Below, piece by piece: positions 8,512-17,028 of a stretch of 64,000 nt of DNA; within the stretch, counting starts at the first letter, position 1, and every line of letters starts with the position of its first letter. The notes beneath the pieces were generated by a model. It was not told the DNA's origin. It saw only the letters and a program-made list of their open reading frames with translations, and searched no databases. The position numbers and the translations under genes are program-made. This stretch comes from Nocardiopsis sp. ATB16-24 (lineage in GTDB: Bacteria; Actinomycetota; Actinomycetes; Streptosporangiales; Streptosporangiaceae): positions 184,260 through 248,259 of the forward strand of contig NZ_JASCXJ010000006.1 of the NCBI RefSeq assembly GCF_030271535.1, given 5' to 3'.

Positions 8512-9552
8512 ATGGACGAACGTATGGCCGACATGGCCTACTCGGCGGGATGGGCGCTGGTGCGAAGAGCGCCCGAGCGGGTGGGGAGAGCCGTCTTCCG
8601 GCGTCTGGCGGATCGCGCCTGGCGCAGCCACAACGAGGGTACGCGTGGACTGGAACGCAACCTGCGAAGGCTGCTCGGCCCCGAGACCACCGACGCTCGG
8701 CTGCGCGCGCTCTCACGCGCGGGGATGCGCTCCTACATGCGTTACTACTACGAGATGTTCCGCCTCCCCGCGATGGAGGAGGAGTACATCCTCGGCCGTA
8801 CCCGCGTCACCGGCATCGAGGCGTTGGAGGAACACGTCCGCTCCGGCCGCGGTGTGGTCGCCGCGCTGCCGCACATGGGCAACTGGGACCATGCCGGGGC
8901 CTGGATCACCCTTCGGGGCATCCCCCTGACCACCGTCGCCCAGCGTCTGCGACCGGAGAGCCTCTTCCGACGGTTCACCGCCTATCGGGAGTCCCTCGGG
9001 ATGGAGGTCCTACCGCTGACGGGCGGTACCTCCAACACCGTGGGGACCCTGGCGCGGAGGCTGCGCGGGGGAGGCCTCGTGTGTCTGCTCGCCGACCGCG
9101 CCATCGGAGGGGCGGGTCTTGAGGTCGAGTTCTTCGGCGAGCGTGCGCGTGTGCCCTCCGGCCCGGCGGCACTGGCCATGAACACCGGGGCCGCGCTGAT
9201 GCCGGTCTCCCTCTGGTACGACGGCCCGTACTGGAACATCCGTGTTCACGACGAGATCCCCGTCGCCGAGGGCGCGACCCGCGCCGAGCGGATCCACACC
9301 ACCACACAGGAGCTGGTCCGGGTCTTCGAGGGCGCGATCGCCCGGCACCCCGAGGACTGGCACATGCTCCAGCCGGTGTTCAGTTCCGACCACGCCTCCT
9401 CCTCGCGGGAGTCGTCGGAGACGACGCCCCGGGGCTCCGCCCTCGGTAGGACCGACGACGGACGGAAATCGGGCATGCCCGCGGCGGGCGGGGTAGAGGA
9501 TGGGAACGGCATCGGAAAGAACCGCTGCGAACGCGACGAACGGAACGGGTGA
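8512..9552 (+). CDS. PIM acyltransferase, PatA-like (HtrB/LpxL superfamily)
   Basis: A 346-residue lysophospholipid acyltransferase of the LpxL/HtrB fold, in the position of mycobacterial PatA (Rv2611c), which acylates phosphatidylinositol mannosides. The catalytic HxxxxD motif is HMGNWD (H121, D126). Further family strands are visible (LTGGTSNTVGTLARRLRGGG; LLADRAIGGAG; GERARVPSGPAALA). The C-terminal 45 residues after MLQPVFSSDH are Ser/Gly-rich and probably disordered. The start at 8512 has a GAGGAAC site 2-7 nt upstream. The gene ends 6 bp before pimA, so the two are likely cotranscribed. Function is by family and synteny. Confidence 0.9.
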   Translation: MDERMADMAYSAGWALVRRAPERVGRAVFRRLADRAWRSHNEGTRGLERNLRRLLGPETTDARLRALSRAGMRSYMRYYYEMFRLPAMEEEYILGRTRVTGIEALEEHVRSGRGVVAALPHMGNWDHAGAWITLRGIPLTTVAQRLRPESLFRRFTAYRESLGMEVLPLTGGTSNTVGTLARRLRGGGLVCLLADRAIGGAGLEVEFFGERARVPSGPAALAMNTGAALMPVSLWYDGPYWNIRVHDEIPVAEGATRAERIHTTTQELVRVFEGAIARHPEDWHMLQPVFSSDHASSSRESSETTPRGSALGRTDDGRKSGMPAAGGVEDGNGIGKNRCERDERNG

Positions 9553-9558
9553 CCGCGC

Positions 9559-10752
9559 ATGCGGGTCGGTCTGGTCTGCCCCTACGCCTGGGACGTGCCG
9601 GGCGGAGTGCAGCAGCACGTCGGAGACCTCGCCGAGGCGCTCATCGCCATGGGCCACGAGGTGTCGGTCCTGGCGCCGGTGGGCGAGGCCGACGGCCACG
9701 GCCTTCCCGACCATCTCGTCCCCGCGGGCAGGCCGGTCCCGGTGCCCTACAACGGCTCGGTGGCCCGTCTCAGCTTCGGCCCCAGAACCGCCTCCCGCGT
9801 ACGCCGATGGATAGCCGAGGGCGGGTTCGACGTCCTGCACATCCACGAACCCTCCGCACCCAGTGTCTCGTTGCTGGCGTGCTGGGCGGCCGACGGTCCG
9901 TTGGTGGCCACCTTCCACACCGCCAACCCGCGCTCCCGTGCGATGGCCGTCGGTTCTCCGGCGCTGCGTTCGGCGATGGAGAAGATCAACGGACGCATCG
10001 CGGTCTCCCAGGCGGCGAGACGCACCCTGGTCGAGCACCTGGGCGGTGACGCCGTGCTCATCCCCAACGGGGTGGCGGTGCGCAGGTTCGCCGCCGCGGA
10101 ACCGCTGCCGGGGTGGCCGGGGGAAGGCGGCTCCCTCGGTTTCCTCGGGCGTGTGGACGAGCCCCGCAAGGGCCTGGGCGTCCTGCTGGAGGCCTTCGCC
10201 CTGATGGCGCCGGCACGGCCGTCCCTGCGCCTGCTCGTGGCGGGGCCCGGTGATCCCACGGCGGCCCTGAGCGCGGTCCCCGAGCATCTGCGCGAACGCG
10301 TCGTACTGATGGGCCTCCTGGACGAGGACGACAAGGTGCGCGCCTACCACTCGGTGGACGTCTTCTGCGCTCCCAACCTGGGCGGTGAGAGTTTCGGCAT
10401 CGTCCTGACCGAGGCGATGGCCTCGGGGGCGGCCATCGTGGCCAGCGACATCCCGGCCTTTTCCGCGGTCCTGGACGGTGGTACGGCGGGAGAGCTGTTC
10501 ACGGTGGGGGACCCCGTCGACCTGGCCGAGCGCGCCGGCGCGCTGCTCGACGCCCCCGAGCGGCGGGCCGCGCTGTCCCTGAGCGCCCGACGCGCGGTAC
10601 GCGCCTACGACTGGGAGACCGTCGCCGCCGACGTGGCCCACGTCTACGAGACCGTCCTGATGTGGGACGGGGCCGGCCGTGGTCGACCCACGGGGGTACG
10701 TCTGGACCCCGGGCCGCGTGCCGGTGCGCTGCTGCGCCGGGGGGCGCCGTGA
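9559..10752 (+). CDS. pimA: Phosphatidylinositol mannosyltransferase PimA (GT4)
   Basis: GDP-mannose-dependent glycosyltransferase that puts the first mannose on phosphatidylinositol at the inner face of the membrane. The N-terminus MRVGLVCPYAWDVPGGVQQH is the PimA signature with its GGV loop. The C-terminal Rossmann half has the GT4 E-x7-E motif in ESFGIVLTEAMASGA. The length of 397 includes a C-terminal tail of about 25 residues beyond the usual end. Its stop overlaps the next start as GTGA, so the following small membrane protein is translationally coupled. Neighbouring pgsA and acyltransferase genes complete a PIM unit. Confidence 0.93.
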   Translation: MRVGLVCPYAWDVPGGVQQHVGDLAEALIAMGHEVSVLAPVGEADGHGLPDHLVPAGRPVPVPYNGSVARLSFGPRTASRVRRWIAEGGFDVLHIHEPSAPSVSLLACWAADGPLVATFHTANPRSRAMAVGSPALRSAMEKINGRIAVSQAARRTLVEHLGGDAVLIPNGVAVRRFAAAEPLPGWPGEGGSLGFLGRVDEPRKGLGVLLEAFALMAPARPSLRLLVAGPGDPTAALSAVPEHLRERVVLMGLLDEDDKVRAYHSVDVFCAPNLGGESFGIVLTEAMASGAAIVASDIPAFSAVLDGGTAGELFTVGDPVDLAERAGALLDAPERRAALSLSARRAVRAYDWETVAADVAHVYETVLMWDGAGRGRPTGVRLDPGPRAGALLRRGAP

Positions 10753-11300
10753 CGGTCATCGCGATCCTCGGGGTCCTCCTGGCCCTGGTGTTGTTCGGCT
10801 TCTACCTGTCATGGCGGGCCACCCGTCTGCATCGCCTGCACCATCGGGTCGACACCGCCCGCGCCGCCCTGGACGCGGCGCTGTCGCGCCGCCTGACCGC
10901 CGTGCTCGACCTGCTCGACGCGGATGGTGTGGAGGAGGGCGGGGAGTTGGCCGAGGCGGCCCGGGCCGTGGGCACGGCGGAGCGGGACCGACGGGACCTG
11001 GCGGAGAGCACGCTCTCCCGTGTACTGCGCGAGTCCCTGGAATCCCCGGAATTTCGGGGGTCGGCCGAGCGTTGGGACGGGTTGCGGTCCCAGTTGACCG
11101 AGGTGGAGGCGGCGGCCAAGGGCGTCCACATGGCCCGCACGTTCTACAACGACGCCGTCTCCGACACCCGTCTGGCACGTCGCTCCAGACTCGTGAGGAT
11201 GCTCCGGATCGCGGGCACGGCACCGCTACCGGACTACTTCGAGATCGACGACCAGCCGCCCCGGATCCCGCTTCTGCCGATCGGGCCCGACACCCCGTAG
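10749..11300 (+). CDS. Small membrane protein, LemA-like
   Basis: A 183-residue protein with one N-terminal membrane helix (IAILGVLLALVLFGFYLSW) and a long helical cytoplasmic part (RLHHRVDTARAALDAALSRR and onward) that resembles LemA-type coiled bundles. The start GTG overlaps the pimA stop (GTGA). The function is unknown. In mycobacteria the gene after pimA also codes for a membrane protein, so a link to PIM synthesis or membrane organisation is possible but unproven. I did not see a Nudix motif. Confidence 0.8.
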   Translation: MTVIAILGVLLALVLFGFYLSWRATRLHRLHHRVDTARAALDAALSRRLTAVLDLLDADGVEEGGELAEAARAVGTAERDRRDLAESTLSRVLRESLESPEFRGSAERWDGLRSQLTEVEAAAKGVHMARTFYNDAVSDTRLARRSRLVRMLRIAGTAPLPDYFEIDDQPPRIPLLPIGPDTP

Positions 11301-11532
11301 GAGGAAGGTCCTTCGGAACACCGATCTGACCAGAACCTCCCACAGGGGGTGGAAGTAGGGTGGGGGATCGGTCGACCATCGACCAAGGTGCGGTGCCGAC
11401 GGCGTCCTCGCACTGTCGAGTCGCCCGCCCGCCGAACCTTCGCGCGGTCCCGCCCACAGCGTCCGTCCGAAGGACGTGGCGCCGTGGGAGAACCGCGTCC
11501 TTCGTAGAACGAGACATCGGGAGTCCGAAACC
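11301..11532. other. Intergenic region before pdxS
   Basis: A 232-bp spacer with no credible gene. It contains CCCAC/GTGGG and GGTCGA/TCGACC style short inverted repeats (about 11338-11351 and 11373-11390). A promoter for pdxS should lie here, but no box stands out. Confidence 0.35.
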
Positions 11533-12438
11533 GTGGCCAGATCGAACACCTCCGACAACGACGTTGGCACCGAACGGGTCAAGCGCGGCATGGCCGAGCA
11601 CCTCAAGAACGGTGTCATCATGGACGTCGTCACGCCCGAGCAGGCCAAGATCGCCGAGGACGCCGGGGCCGTCGCGGTCATGGCCCTGGAGCGGGTCCCC
11701 GCCGACATCCGCAGGGACGGTGGCGTCGCCCGCATGTCCGACCCCGACATGATCGACGGCATCGTCGACGCGGTCTCCATCCCCGTCATGGCCAAGGTGC
11801 GCATCGGCCACTTCGTCGAGGCGCAGGTCCTGGAATCGCTCGGTGTCGACTTCGTCGACGAGTCGGAGGTCCTCACACCCGCCGACGAGGCTCACCACAT
11901 CGACAAGTGGGCGTTCACCGTCCCGTTCGTGTGCGGTGCCACCAACCTGGGCGAGGCCCTGCGTCGTATCGCCGAGGGCGCGGCCATGATCCGCTCCAAG
12001 GGCGAGGCCGGCACGGGCAACGTCGTGGAGGCCACCCGCCACATGCGTGCGATCCGCGCCGAGATCAGGCGGCTGGGAACGTTGGACGAGGCCGAGCTCT
12101 TCGGCGCGGCCAAGGAGCTGGGCGCCCCCTACGAGATCGTCAAGGAGGTCGCCGAACTGGGCGGGCTCCCGGTCCCCCTGTTCTCCGCCGGAGGCGTGGC
12201 GACCCCGGCCGACGCGGCGCTCATGCGTCAGCTCGGCGCCGAGAGCGTGTTCGTGGGTTCGGGCATCTTCAAGTCCGGGAACCCGGCCAAGCGCGCGGAC
12301 GCCATCGTGCAGGCCACCGCGCACTACCAGGACCCCGCCGTGATCGCGCGCGTGTCCCGGGGGTTGGGCGAGGCGATGGTCGGCATCAACCTGGACGAGT
12401 TGGCCGACACCGAACGTTACGCCGGTCGGGGCTGGTAG
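11533..12438 (+). CDS. pdxS: Pyridoxal 5'-phosphate synthase subunit PdxS
   Basis: A 301-residue PdxS (SnzP), the synthase half of the DXP-independent PLP synthase. It builds PLP from ribose-5-phosphate, glyceraldehyde-3-phosphate and ammonia that is normally channelled from PdxT. The sequence is full length and highly conserved: [20 protein letters not shown], the region [20 protein letters not shown], the ammonia-tunnel segment [16 protein letters not shown], and the C-terminal phosphate site [23 protein letters not shown] 11533 was chosen for its GGGAG site 9 nt upstream. No intact pdxT follows; only a frameshifted C-terminal remnant remains before yebC. Confidence 0.95.
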   Translation: MARSNTSDNDVGTERVKRGMAEHLKNGVIMDVVTPEQAKIAEDAGAVAVMALERVPADIRRDGGVARMSDPDMIDGIVDAVSIPVMAKVRIGHFVEAQVLESLGVDFVDESEVLTPADEAHHIDKWAFTVPFVCGATNLGEALRRIAEGAAMIRSKGEAGTGNVVEATRHMRAIRAEIRRLGTLDEAELFGAAKELGAPYEIVKEVAELGGLPVPLFSAGGVATPADAALMRQLGAESVFVGSGIFKSGNPAKRADAIVQATAHYQDPAVIARVSRGLGEAMVGINLDELADTERYAGRGW

Positions 12439-12539
12439 AAGGCGTCGCCCGTGCCGGACGCGCCGTCCCCACCGGCCGTCCGGCCCACGTCCATCGGCCC
12501 GCGGGCGGATCGGGGCGGGCCCCTGATCGGCGGACCCGT

Positions 12540-12763
12540 CGTCGGAGACCTCGCCTCCCCTGTCGGCGCGATGGTGGTCCGCGCGCCTCGGGTGGGGCCG
12601 GTGGAGCCGGGGCGCCCGTACTCGGTGACGTCCGGGCCCCCGGCAGGGCCGATAGGATCGTCGCCGTACGGCAGGGCGGCCTGATCGCCACGTCCTTCCA
12701 CCCCGAACCGACCGGCGATACGCGCATCCACCATCTCTTCGTCGATTTCGTGAAAGGACATCC
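12540..12763 (+). pseudogene. pdxT: pdxT remnant (glutaminase subunit of PLP synthase), 3' end only
   Basis: After pdxS, two adjoining frames read like the last third of PdxT. The first, about 12540-12606, gives [15 protein letters not shown], matching the family's HAVFIRAPWVE strand. The second, from about 12606 in a different frame, gives [20 protein letters not shown] and then [15 protein letters not shown]. This is the C-terminal catalytic His-Glu region (SFHPE). The nucleophile-Cys half and the N-terminus are absent: only about 100 bp of unrelated GC-rich sequence separates the pdxS stop from the remnant. There is no stop before yebC begins. So this is a large deletion plus a frameshift, not a functional gene. 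The match is to remembered family sequence, not to a search. Confidence 0.85.
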
Positions 12764-13513
12764 ATGGCCGGCCACTCGAAGTGGGCCACCACCAAGCACA
12801 AGAAAGCCATCATCGACGCCAAGCGCGGCAAGCTCTTCGCCAAGCTGATCAAGAACATCGAGGTGGCGGCCCGTACGGGCGGCGGTGACCCCGACGGGAA
12901 CCCCACGCTCTACGACGCCATCCAGAAGGCGAAGAAGAGCTCTGTTCCGCTCGACAACATCGAGCGTGCCCGCAAGCGCGGCTCCGGGGAGGAGGCCGGC
13001 GGCGCCGAATGGCAGACCATCATGTACGAGGGCTACGCCCCCGGCGGGGTCGCTCTGCTGGTGGAGTGCCTGACCGACAATCGTAACCGCGCCGCCTCCG
13101 AGGTGCGTGTGGCCGTGACCCGCAGCGGGGGCAACATGGCCGACGCCGGTTCGGTGTCGTACCTGTTCAACCGCAAGGGCGTGGTGATCGTGCCCAAGGA
13201 GGGCACCACCGAGGACGACGTGACCATGGCGGTCCTGGACGCCGGAGCAGAGGAGATCGAGGACCTTGGTGAGGTTTTCGAGATCGTCTGCGAGGCCACC
13301 GACCTGGTACAGGTGCGCACCGCGTTGCAGGAGGCGGGGATCGACTACGAGTCCGCCGACTCCAGCTGGCTTCCCACCATGGAGGTCCCCGTCGACGCCG
13401 AGACCGCCAGGAAGGTCCTGCGGGTGGTCGACGCGTTGGAGGACTCCGACGACGTGCAGAACGTCTACACCAACGCCGACATCCCCGACGAGGTCCTGGC
13501 CGAGATCGGCTGA
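12764..13513 (+). CDS. YebC/PmpR family regulatory protein
   Basis: A 249-residue YebC/TACO1 family protein, cytoplasmic. Members bind DNA as regulators, and recent work on the family also assigns a ribosome-linked role in translation of proline-rich stretches. The N-terminal signature [20 protein letters not shown] is nearly invariant, followed by [19 protein letters not shown] and [20 protein letters not shown]. The ATG has an AAAGGA site 5-6 nt upstream that falls inside the pdxT remnant, so decay of pdxT has spared it. In other actinobacteria the order pdxS-pdxT-yebC-ruvC is usual; here the hydrolase and DadA genes separate yebC from ruvC. Confidence 0.95.
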   Translation: MAGHSKWATTKHKKAIIDAKRGKLFAKLIKNIEVAARTGGGDPDGNPTLYDAIQKAKKSSVPLDNIERARKRGSGEEAGGAEWQTIMYEGYAPGGVALLVECLTDNRNRAASEVRVAVTRSGGNMADAGSVSYLFNRKGVVIVPKEGTTEDDVTMAVLDAGAEEIEDLGEVFEIVCEATDLVQVRTALQEAGIDYESADSSWLPTMEVPVDAETARKVLRVVDALEDSDDVQNVYTNADIPDEVLAEIG

Positions 13514-13584
13514 CCCGGGGACGCGTCCGGCGGACACCTCATCCGACCCTCGGCCGACGGTGTCCACCGGACACGTCATCGCGC

Positions 13585-13629
13585 ACGCCTGTGGCCGCGC
13601 TCCTGGACAAGGGGCGCGGCCACAGGCGT
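13585..13629. terminator. Bidirectional terminator between yebC and hydrolase
   Basis: Near-perfect 20-bp inverted repeat (arms 13585-13604 and 13610-13629, core GCCTGTGGCCGCGC, two mismatches) with a 5-nt loop. It lies between the convergent ends of yebC and the hydrolase gene, with a short T-rich run after it on the plus strand. Confidence 0.85.
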
Positions 13630-13642
13630 CTTGCGTGTTCTC

Positions 13643-14452
13643 TCAGTCCCCGCCGTGGTTCAGCAGATCACGGACCCGCTCCGGCTCCTCGTAGGGCGCC
13701 AGATGGCCGGCTCCCTCGATGACGTGCACGTTGGCGTCCAACAGACGCCGGGCCGCGCCGTGCAGGAGCGAGGGTGAGAAGACACGGTCGTGGGAACCCG
13801 TCGCCACGGTCACCGGAACACCGTGCCAGTCGCTGAACTCCTCCCCACGGAGCATCCCGGGGACCGGTACCGTCCGGCAGTGCCGCCCCATCAGCGTCAT
13901 CCACTCCTGGAGTGGATGGGAGTCGTGCTCCGGTCCCGCCCGGTGCGGAGCGCACAACGTCTCCAGCAGCCGGGCGCTGGTCCGTTCGCTGGGGGAGAGG
14001 CGCCACGCACCGGTCGCGATCCGGCGTTCGAGACTGAACAGAGGGTCGGCGAGCCCCGCCGGGTTGACCAACAGCATGCGCTCCACCAGTGGTGAGGGCA
14101 GGGACGACAGGGCGGCGACCGCGCCCAGAGCGTGCCCCATGAGTATCACCGGCCGGTCGGTGATCTGCGGGAGCAGGGCGTCGAGCCAGAGCCCGTAGGA
14201 ACCCGGACGCTGCCCGAACACGCGGCGCGAGGAACTCAGCCCCGGCTGTCCCGGCATGTCGGCCAGGATCACGGTCCGGTCCTCGGCCACCAGGCGGGCG
14301 AACCCGGTGAGGGTCGCCGAGTTGAGGACCGCGCCCGACAAGACCAGGACCGGTGTTCCCGAACCTCCCTCCAGTACGTGCACCCGGGTGGAGCGACCAT
14401 CCGCGGTCAGCTCCGGCAAGGGGCGCATCCCCGGGCAACCCACCAACTCCAT
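13643..14452 (-). CDS. Alpha/beta hydrolase-fold protein with Ala at the nucleophile position
   Basis: A 269-residue alpha/beta-hydrolase fold protein. The fold is clear: HVLEGGSGTPVLVLSGAVL, the strand VILADMPGQPGLS, then the nucleophile elbow VILMGHALGAVAAL. The elbow should read GxSxG, but residue 108 is Ala (codon GCT at 14131-14129, one base from TCT). The other triad members look intact: D222 in ATGSHDRVF and H250 in EGAGHLAPYEEP. It is thus predicted to be catalytically dead as an esterase, or to have a binding role. The ATG at 14452 was chosen because a likely -10 (TATACC) sits at 14499-14494; a GTG at 14470 is an alternative. Possible operators lie upstream. Confidence 0.85.
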   Translation of the reverse strand: MELVGCPGMRPLPELTADGRSTRVHVLEGGSGTPVLVLSGAVLNSATLTGFARLVAEDRTVILADMPGQPGLSSSRRVFGQRPGSYGLWLDALLPQITDRPVILMGHALGAVAALSSLPSPLVERMLLVNPAGLADPLFSLERRIATGAWRLSPSERTSARLLETLCAPHRAGPEHDSHPLQEWMTLMGRHCRTVPVPGMLRGEEFSDWHGVPVTVATGSHDRVFSPSLLHGAARRLLDANVHVIEGAGHLAPYEEPERVRDLLNHGGD

Positions 14453-14493
14453 CTCACACCACGAGCGCACCGCGACCTCGCCTGCTCTGGATC

Positions 14494-14513
14494 GGTATAC
14501 GTGTGCGTACACC
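14494..14513 (-). promoter_or_regulatory. Putative promoter/operator palindrome upstream of hydrolase
   Basis: Imperfect palindrome with arms GGTATACG and CGTACACC (7 of 8 paired) around TGTG. On the minus strand it contains TATACC, a plausible -10, about 40 nt before the hydrolase ATG. A repressor bound here would block the promoter. Inference only. Confidence 0.4.
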
Positions 14514-14603
14514 GGTGCCTGGGACAACATCTCTCACCTGGGATAGGGCAGAAACCAACGGCGTACGACGCGGGCCCTGAACCGCGTGTGCCAGGACTGG
14601 AGT

Positions 14604-14625
14604 CCATACCCCGGTCAGGGTATGG
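14604..14625. promoter_or_regulatory. Perfect inverted repeat, possible operator
   Basis: CCATACCC (14604-14611) and GGGTATGG (14618-14625) form a perfect 8-bp inverted repeat with a 6-nt spacer, in the 265-bp gap between the hydrolase start and the end of the DadA-like gene. The geometry resembles a dimeric-regulator site. No regulator gene is adjacent. Confidence 0.4.
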
Positions 14626-14669
14626 GAAGTTCGCGTACACGAAACGGAAGAGACAGACCCGACAACGCA

Positions 14670-14707
14670 CTGATCAGGCGTCCCACGCACGCGGAACGCC
14701 TGATCAG
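14670..14707 (-). terminator. Terminator-like hairpin after the DadA-like gene
   Basis: Perfect 12-bp inverted repeat, CTGATCAGGCGT at 14670-14681 and its complement at 14696-14707, with a 14-nt loop, just past the stop of the minus-strand oxidoreductase gene. Confidence 0.65.
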
Positions 14708-14717
14708 CCGGTTGTCC

Positions 14718-15977
14718 TCAGCGAAGCGGATCGAGCGCGCGCAGCTCCTCCGGACGCTCTCCGGTGGCGATCTGCTCGGCGAGCAGCCGCCCTGTGATCG
14801 GTCCGTGGGTGAGTCCCCACATGCCATGCCCGCCGGCCATGTAGACGCCGGGCGCCCGGGTCGCGCCCACCAGTGGCATGCCGTCGGGGGTGACCGGGCG
14901 GGAGCCGACCCACTCGTCGGTGCGCTCGTCCCACTCCACACCCGAGAGATAGGAGCGGGCGGAGGCGATGATGGCCTCGATGCGCCGCCGGACCAGTGCC
15001 GCGTCGGGACGGCGGAACTCCATCGTCCCGGCCACCCTCAAGGAGCCCTGGTAGGGCGTGCACGCGACCCGGGCCTCGGGAAGGTAGACCGGGCCGGGCA
15101 CGGGCTCGCGGGTGGGCACGGTGAAGGAGTAGCCCCTGCCCGCGCGGACCTGGGTGCGCACGCCATGGGCCCGGGAGAGCCGGTCGAACCAGGCTCCGCT
15201 GGACACCACGACCGCGTCCGAGGTGATCGGCTCGTTCTCGGAGGAGGTCGTGATGACCGTGCCGCCACCGGTGTGGATGTCGGCCACCTCGAACCCACCG
15301 CGGATCTCCCCGCCGCGTTCGACCACGGACCGGGCCAGGTTCTGCACCAGGGTGCCCGGATCGACGTAGCGCTGGCCGTCCATGCGCACGGCCGCCCCGA
15401 CGTTCTCGGAGGCCTGAGGCAGGGCCTCACGCGCCTGGTCGCCGGTGAGCGCTCTGTAGTCCAGGGACAGACCGGAACGGGTCACGCGTTCCAACTCGCG
15501 CAGCAGACCGGTCGCCGCACGGGGCGATCGGAAGAGCGCGGTGATGGGCGCGTCCACCATGGTCGTCTCCACCCCGCCCTTGGCCAGGACGTCGAAGGCG
15601 TCCAGGCACGCGGTGTTGAGCGGCAGGTTGGCGTGTACGGCCCGGTCCCACGCGCTCCAGCGGCAGTGGGCGGCGAACCGGGTGAGGAACAGCCACAGCT
15701 CGGGGTCGATGGTGGCCGGAACCGACAGCGGAGCGGCGGGGTCCAGGAGGGAACGGATCCCGTAGCGCAGGACTCCGGGTTCGTTCAGGGGCAGGGCGAG
15801 CGCGGGGGAGAGCCACCCGGCGTTGCCCCAGGACGAACCCGCACCGACGTCGCCGCGGTCGACCACGGTGACGTGTACGTCGCGCTCCTGGAGGAACCAT
15901 GCGGTCGAGAGTCCGACGATCCCCGCCCCCACGACCAGCACCCTTCGTGCGTGGCCGTCGAGACCCATGTCCGTCAT
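14718..15977 (-). CDS. FAD-dependent oxidoreductase, D-amino-acid dehydrogenase (DadA)-like
   Basis: A 419-residue DAO-family flavoenzyme. The N-terminal dinucleotide-binding fold is VLVVGAGIVGLSTAWFLQER with the GxGxxG motif, followed by the DadA-type GSSWGNAGWLSP stretch. The C-terminus has the typical RPVTPDGMPLVGATRAPGVY and GHGMWGLTHGPITGRLLAE. DadA oxidises D-amino acids to keto acids and passes electrons to the membrane; glycine/sarcosine oxidase-like relatives cannot be ruled out. The ATG at 15977 follows GGGGGAGA with an 8-nt gap. It is a single gene on the minus strand with no amino-acid racemase nearby. Confidence 0.88.
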   Translation of the reverse strand: MTDMGLDGHARRVLVVGAGIVGLSTAWFLQERDVHVTVVDRGDVGAGSSWGNAGWLSPALALPLNEPGVLRYGIRSLLDPAAPLSVPATIDPELWLFLTRFAAHCRWSAWDRAVHANLPLNTACLDAFDVLAKGGVETTMVDAPITALFRSPRAATGLLRELERVTRSGLSLDYRALTGDQAREALPQASENVGAAVRMDGQRYVDPGTLVQNLARSVVERGGEIRGGFEVADIHTGGGTVITTSSENEPITSDAVVVSSGAWFDRLSRAHGVRTQVRAGRGYSFTVPTREPVPGPVYLPEARVACTPYQGSLRVAGTMEFRRPDAALVRRRIEAIIASARSYLSGVEWDERTDEWVGSRPVTPDGMPLVGATRAPGVYMAGGHGMWGLTHGPITGRLLAEQIATGERPEELRALDPLR

Positions 15978-16430
15978 TCCCGTGTCTCCCCCTCAACGAT
16001 GTACGTCTTCATCCGCCAGCACCAGCCTGCTCGAACACGCCGTGTAAAGGCTTGTCGGAAATGGACAAAGGGGCTCCTTCCGTTTGTGGGGCCCGGCCAA
16101 GATTCCGCGTGACCCGATCCCGCTCTTCCAGCGTAAGTGACGAGCGTCATCCGCCGCTCGTGGCGACCCCGTGGACTCCGGCGGTGGCCGAGGCCGGGCC
16201 TGGGGGACGTCGTCGATCTCGGCCCGTCCCCGGGGGAGGGGCCGGCACACCGACGGGTGCGTCTCCCGCGAGGAGGGGCGGTGGTCGAGGGACGAAGCGG
16301 CGGGCCACGTTTCGACGCTAGTCTTCGGAAGGCCCCCGGCGCGTTCCGACACGCCCGCGGGCGTTGCGGCGGAGTGCCCGTGGATCCCGCTAGCATGAGT
16401 GCGAACGGGCGTTCGAGAAGGGTGGGGTAC
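15978..16430. other. Intergenic region upstream of ruvC
   Basis: A 453-bp divergent spacer. It holds the promoters of the DadA-like gene (minus) and ruvC (plus). I see a 7-bp inverted repeat ACGAGCG/CGCTCGT near 16139-16160 and the ruvC -10 candidate at 16391. Open frames here have no family features, and I do not call a gene. Confidence 0.4.
16391..16396 (+). promoter_or_regulatory. Putative -10 box of the ruvCAB operon
   Basis: TAGCAT, about 35 nt before the ruvC GTG. It overlaps the in-frame ATG at 16395, which argues that that ATG is not the start codon. Confidence 0.45.
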
Positions 16431-16979
16431 GTGCGGGTGTTGGGGATCGATCCAGGGCTGACCCGATGCGGTGTGGCCGTGGTCGAGGGGGCCGTCGGCC
16501 GACCTCTCACCCTGCTCGGCGCCGACGCCATCCGTACCAGTGCCGACGCCGACCTGCCTCGACGGCTGGTGGGGATCGAACGCGGTATCGAGCAATGGCT
16601 GGACCTTCATCGGCCCGACGCCGTCGCGGTCGAGCGGGTCTTCGCCCAGCACAACCTCAGCACCGTGATGGGCACCGCCCAGGCCAGCGGTGTCGCCCTG
16701 GTCTGCGCGGCCCGGCGTGGACTGCCCGTGGCCCTGCACACCCCCAGTGAGGCCAAGGCCGCCATCACCGGCAGCGGCCGTGCGGACAAGGCGCAGGTGG
16801 GGACCATGGTGGCGCGTATCCTCGGTCTCGACGGGCCTCCACGGCCCGCCGACGCGGCCGACGCCGTGGCCCTGGCCATCTGCCACATCTGGCGCGGTGG
16901 GGCCCAGGCACGTGTGGCCCGGGCCCAACAGGACTTCGCCCGCAAGGTGGAACTGGCCCGCCGCAGCCGCGGCCGGTAG
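16431..16979 (+). CDS. ruvC: Holliday junction endodeoxyribonuclease RuvC
   Basis: A 182-residue RuvC resolvase, which cuts Holliday junctions symmetrically during recombinational repair together with RuvAB. The RNase-H-like fold begins [20 protein letters not shown], with the first catalytic Asp in GIDPG. The second acid is in [16 protein letters not shown], and the final acidic pair is in [17 protein letters not shown]. The GTG at 16431 has GAAGGGTGGGG upstream; longer versions include the -10 box and non-coding sequence. It is the first gene of a ruvC-ruvA-ruvB operon, with 49 bp to ruvA. Confidence 0.95.
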   Translation: MRVLGIDPGLTRCGVAVVEGAVGRPLTLLGADAIRTSADADLPRRLVGIERGIEQWLDLHRPDAVAVERVFAQHNLSTVMGTAQASGVALVCAARRGLPVALHTPSEAKAAITGSGRADKAQVGTMVARILGLDGPPRPADAADAVALAICHIWRGGAQARVARAQQDFARKVELARRSRGR

Positions 16980-16990
16980 AGCCCCGCTCC

Positions 16991-17028
16991 AGGAAGGAGA
17001 AGGGCACCACCGTCGGTGCCCACACGAG
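16991..17028 (+). promoter_or_regulatory. ruvA ribosome-binding region with an interposed hairpin
   Basis: A strong purine-rich Shine-Dalgarno (AGGAAGGAG, 16991-16999) lies about 29 nt before the ruvA ATG, too far to work in linear form. Between them GGGCACC (17002-17008) and GGTGCCC (17015-17021) form a perfect 7-bp hairpin with a 6-nt loop. Folding it out leaves about 9 nt between the Shine-Dalgarno and the start, an ideal distance. Confidence 0.65.

Noticed and set aside
9010..10641. 543-codon minus-strand open frame
   Set aside because: Antisense to the acyltransferase and pimA, which have strong family matches on the plus strand.
14586..16112. 508-codon plus-strand open frame
   Set aside because: Opposite to the DadA-like gene; its sequence is Gly/Arg/His-rich without domains.
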